From the NCBI GenBank assembly GCA_005883235.1, contig VAYE01000109.1, forward strand, positions 1 to 6,187: a DNA stretch of 6,187 nucleotides, in the 5' to 3' direction. Below are positions 5,015 to 6,187 of the stretch, in pieces. The position numbers were made by a program, and so were the translations under genes. Position 1 is the stretch's first letter; the number at the start of each line of letters is the position of its first letter. The notes below the pieces were generated by a model. The model was given only the letters and a program-made list of their open reading frames with translations, made no database searches and had not been told where the DNA came from. Source of the stretch: Actinomycetota bacterium. Lineage in GTDB: Bacteria; Actinomycetota; Thermoleophilia; Gaiellales; Gaiellaceae.

Positions 5015-5486
5015 AGCGCGGCGGCCGCTCGAGGAACAGGTAGACGCCCTTGTCTTCGGCGACCGCGAAGCCGAGGCGCTCGTAGAGCCGCAGCGCCAGG
5101 TTCATCCGCTCGACGTGAATCGTCACGCTCTTCCCCGACGCGTCGGCCTCCGCGAGGAGGTCGCGGAGGAGCGAGGTCCCGACGCCGCTTCCGCGGTGCT
5201 CGGGCAGGAGCGCGATGTCGACGATGCGAATCTCGCTCGGGCCGCGGTGGACGTAGAGTCGACCGGCCGCCTCGCCGTCGACCAGGACGACGTCGAAGCT
5301 CGCGCCTGCGTAGTGCTCCCGCCACCAAGCGTCTTGCGCATCGAACTGGCTGCGGAGGAACGCGTCCTTCTGCGCGTCGTCCCACGGCACCGCGGCGAGC
5401 TCCTCCGCGCGAGTGCTGGCATAGACGCGGAGGAGGAACTCACGGTCGCCCGGCTCGACCGGACGAAGCTCGATGGCCTTGGTCAG
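5007..5486 (-). CDS. GNAT-family N-acetyltransferase, probable CTG start
   Basis: Numbered from the CTG at 5486-5484 the product is 159 aa, a normal length for a single GNAT domain. Strand 1 and helices 1-2 are ELRPVEPGDREFLLRVYASTRAEEL (residues 6-30); the acetyl-CoA pyrophosphate-binding loop is RGSGVG (98-103) after IVDIALLPEH; the C-terminal signature is NLALRLYERLGF (129-140). It should transfer acetyl from acetyl-CoA to an amine, but the substrate is unknown. The first normal start in frame, GTG at 5390, would delete strand 1 and helix 1, so it is unlikely. The CTG overlaps the TGA of the upstream tail-collar gene as CTGA, giving MTKAIELRPVEPGD; no SD is visible. The arrangement suggests coupled expression with the collar genes, so modification of a collar protein or a cell-surface partner is conceivable but unproven. 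Confidence 0.87.
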   Translation of the reverse strand: MTKAIELRPVEPGDREFLLRVYASTRAEELAAVPWDDAQKDAFLRSQFDAQDAWWREHYAGASFDVVLVDGEAAGRLYVHRGPSEIRIVDIALLPEHRGSGVGTSLLRDLLAEADASGKSVTIHVERMNLALRLYERLGFAVAEDKGVYLFLERPPRST

Positions 5487-6016
5487 GTACGCGGCGGGTA
5501 GACGCCCTGCAGCGCGATGTTGAAGTAGAAGGTCAGGTACGGCTGCATGTTGTTGTGCGGCTGGTCTCCACCCGCCGGTGCAAGTGTCTGATCCGACATC
5601 TGCACGATATTGCTGCCCACGTTGTCCTGGTAGGCGGTCGCGTTCTGCGATCTCGCCAGGATGCGATCCGGTTGCGGCGCAGCGAGATCCGCGACGTCCG
5701 TCGGTCCGGATCCCATCATCGTGTGGGGATGCGCCGGCATCTCGCTCTCGAGCAGAGTTACCGTCTCGCTTCCACCCGTCTCGCCGAGATCGTGCAAGGA
5801 CAGGCCCGGCCCCTGGCCCGGGTGCATCACCGCCCGGCCCTGGATGTCCGGGAGCGCGAAGTTCGATTTGCCGTCTCCTCCGTAGGTCGTACCCAGGAGC
5901 GAGAAGAGCGCCGTGTTCTGCGAGAGCGGCATCAACTGGCCGTCACACCACGCCCAGCCCTTCGGAGCGAAGTTGAACGGGAAGATCCTGATCTCGGCGA
6001 CGAACGGGTCGGCCAT
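5483..6016 (-). CDS. Phage tail-collar domain protein (MdpB / microcystin-dependent protein family)
   Basis: The product is 177 aa. The N-terminal collar domain carries the family signature: FVAEIRIFPFNFAPKGWAWCDGQ at 5-27, LMPLSQNTALFSLLGTTYGGDG at 28-49 and FALPDIQGRA at 53-62, then SLHDLGETGGSE and the HPH motif at 96-98. A Ser/Ala/Gln-rich variable middle precedes the conserved end GGDQPHNNMQPYLTFYFNIALQGVYP. Proteins of this type resemble short tail-fibre collars and probably trimerise; in bacteria they occur in tandem sets whose role is unknown. No signal peptide is seen. ATG at 6016 has AGGAGG 5 nt upstream, the clearest SD in this cluster, and that SD overlaps the region just after the stop of the preceding collar gene. 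Its own stop overlaps the GNAT start. Confidence 0.93.
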   Translation of the reverse strand: MADPFVAEIRIFPFNFAPKGWAWCDGQLMPLSQNTALFSLLGTTYGGDGKSNFALPDIQGRAVMHPGQGPGLSLHDLGETGGSETVTLLESEMPAHPHTMMGSGPTDVADLAAPQPDRILARSQNATAYQDNVGSNIVQMSDQTLAPAGGDQPHNNMQPYLTFYFNIALQGVYPPRT

Positions 6017-6025
6017 TGCTTCCTC

Positions 6026-6187
6026 CTAGGTCGGCGACGGGAAGATGCCGAAGAGCGAGATGATGAAGTCCACGCAGAGGTACGGCTGGAAGTTCGTATG
6101 CGGCTGGCTGCCGCCTGCCGGGCCGATCGCGTTGGGTGCGAACGCCTGCGACGCCGTGTCCTGGATGTAGAGGTATGCCTGGCCCGT
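6026..6187 (-). CDS. C-terminal end of a second tail-collar (MdpB-like) protein, 5' part outside window
   Basis: The frame is open from the window edge to the TAG at 6028-6026 and gives 53 residues. It carries the conserved collar C-terminus: AFAPNAIGPAGGSQPHTNFQPYLCVDFIISLFGIFPSPT, parallel to the end of the next gene (GGDQPHNNMQPYLTFYFNIALQGVYP). The two genes are therefore tandem paralogues with diverged sequence, notably an extra Cys. The gap to the next ATG is only 9 nt and the stop codon abuts the next gene's SD, so they are surely one transcription unit. The N-terminal collar domain lies outside the window. Confidence 0.9.
   Translation of the reverse strand, partial: TGQAYLYIQDTASQAFAPNAIGPAGGSQPHTNFQPYLCVDFIISLFGIFPSPT

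Noticed and set aside
5007..5390. GNAT starting at GTG 5390
   Set aside because: It would remove the first strand and helix of the GNAT fold, which are clearly encoded upstream in the same frame.
5483..5486. Programmed frameshift fusing the collar protein to GNAT
   Set aside because: No slippery sequence is apparent at the overlap, and both proteins look complete as separate domains, so coupled reinitiation is simpler.
5483..6187. Prophage or phage tail operon
   Set aside because: Only collar-domain proteins are present; no sheath, tube, baseplate, tape measure, lysis or integrase gene is visible in the window.

Overview
The window is GC-rich, gene-dense bacterial DNA, probably chromosomal. 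Features that suggest an actinobacterium-like lineage, perhaps a Thermoleophilia/Gaiellales-type soil bacterium, are: strong G/C preference at third codon positions, frequent GTG starts, a tRNA without encoded CCA, some starts with no Shine-Dalgarno (SD) sequence but a TANNNT box 6-7 nt upstream, and a Gly/Ser/Thr-rich secreted eqolisin. The lineage is an inference from style; no rRNA or marker gene is present.

Layout. (1) 1-457 (+): C-terminal part of a probable TIM-barrel, glycoside-hydrolase-like protein that starts outside the window. (2) 485-1674 (-): in transcription order, a CAT-anticodon tRNA, a strong inverted repeat, an uncharacterised membrane-anchored coiled-coil protein, and a two-CBS-domain protein. 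(3) 1762-3021 (+): a secreted glutamic peptidase (eqolisin, G1 family) and a YjbQ/UPF0047 protein, each with a good SD. (4) 3026-4655 (-): a three-gene cluster with touching ends: a six-helix membrane protein, a HAD-fold 5'-nucleotidase-like protein, and a small Cys-containing lipoprotein. (5) 4733-5014 (+): a DUF6916-type small protein. (6) 5007-6187 (-): two tandem phage-tail-collar (MdpB-like, 'microcystin-dependent protein') genes followed by a GNAT acetyltransferase that converges on the DUF6916 gene.

The most interesting points are these. The nucleotidase and the GNAT gene both lack any ATG/GTG/TTG that would keep their conserved N-terminus without a long overlap. Each has an in-frame CTG that overlaps the stop of the preceding gene as CTGA, just as the lipoprotein start overlaps as GTGA. 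This suggests CTG initiation coupled to termination. The tail-collar/GNAT/DUF6916 neighbourhood has no other phage genes nearby and looks like a stand-alone module of unknown function. A perfect 12-bp inverted repeat lies between the tRNA and the promoter of the next gene. One palindrome offers SD-like sequence to two divergent candidate starts.

No CRISPR array, insertion sequence, rRNA, integrase or origin was seen. Every stretch longer than 300 bases is occupied by a gene.
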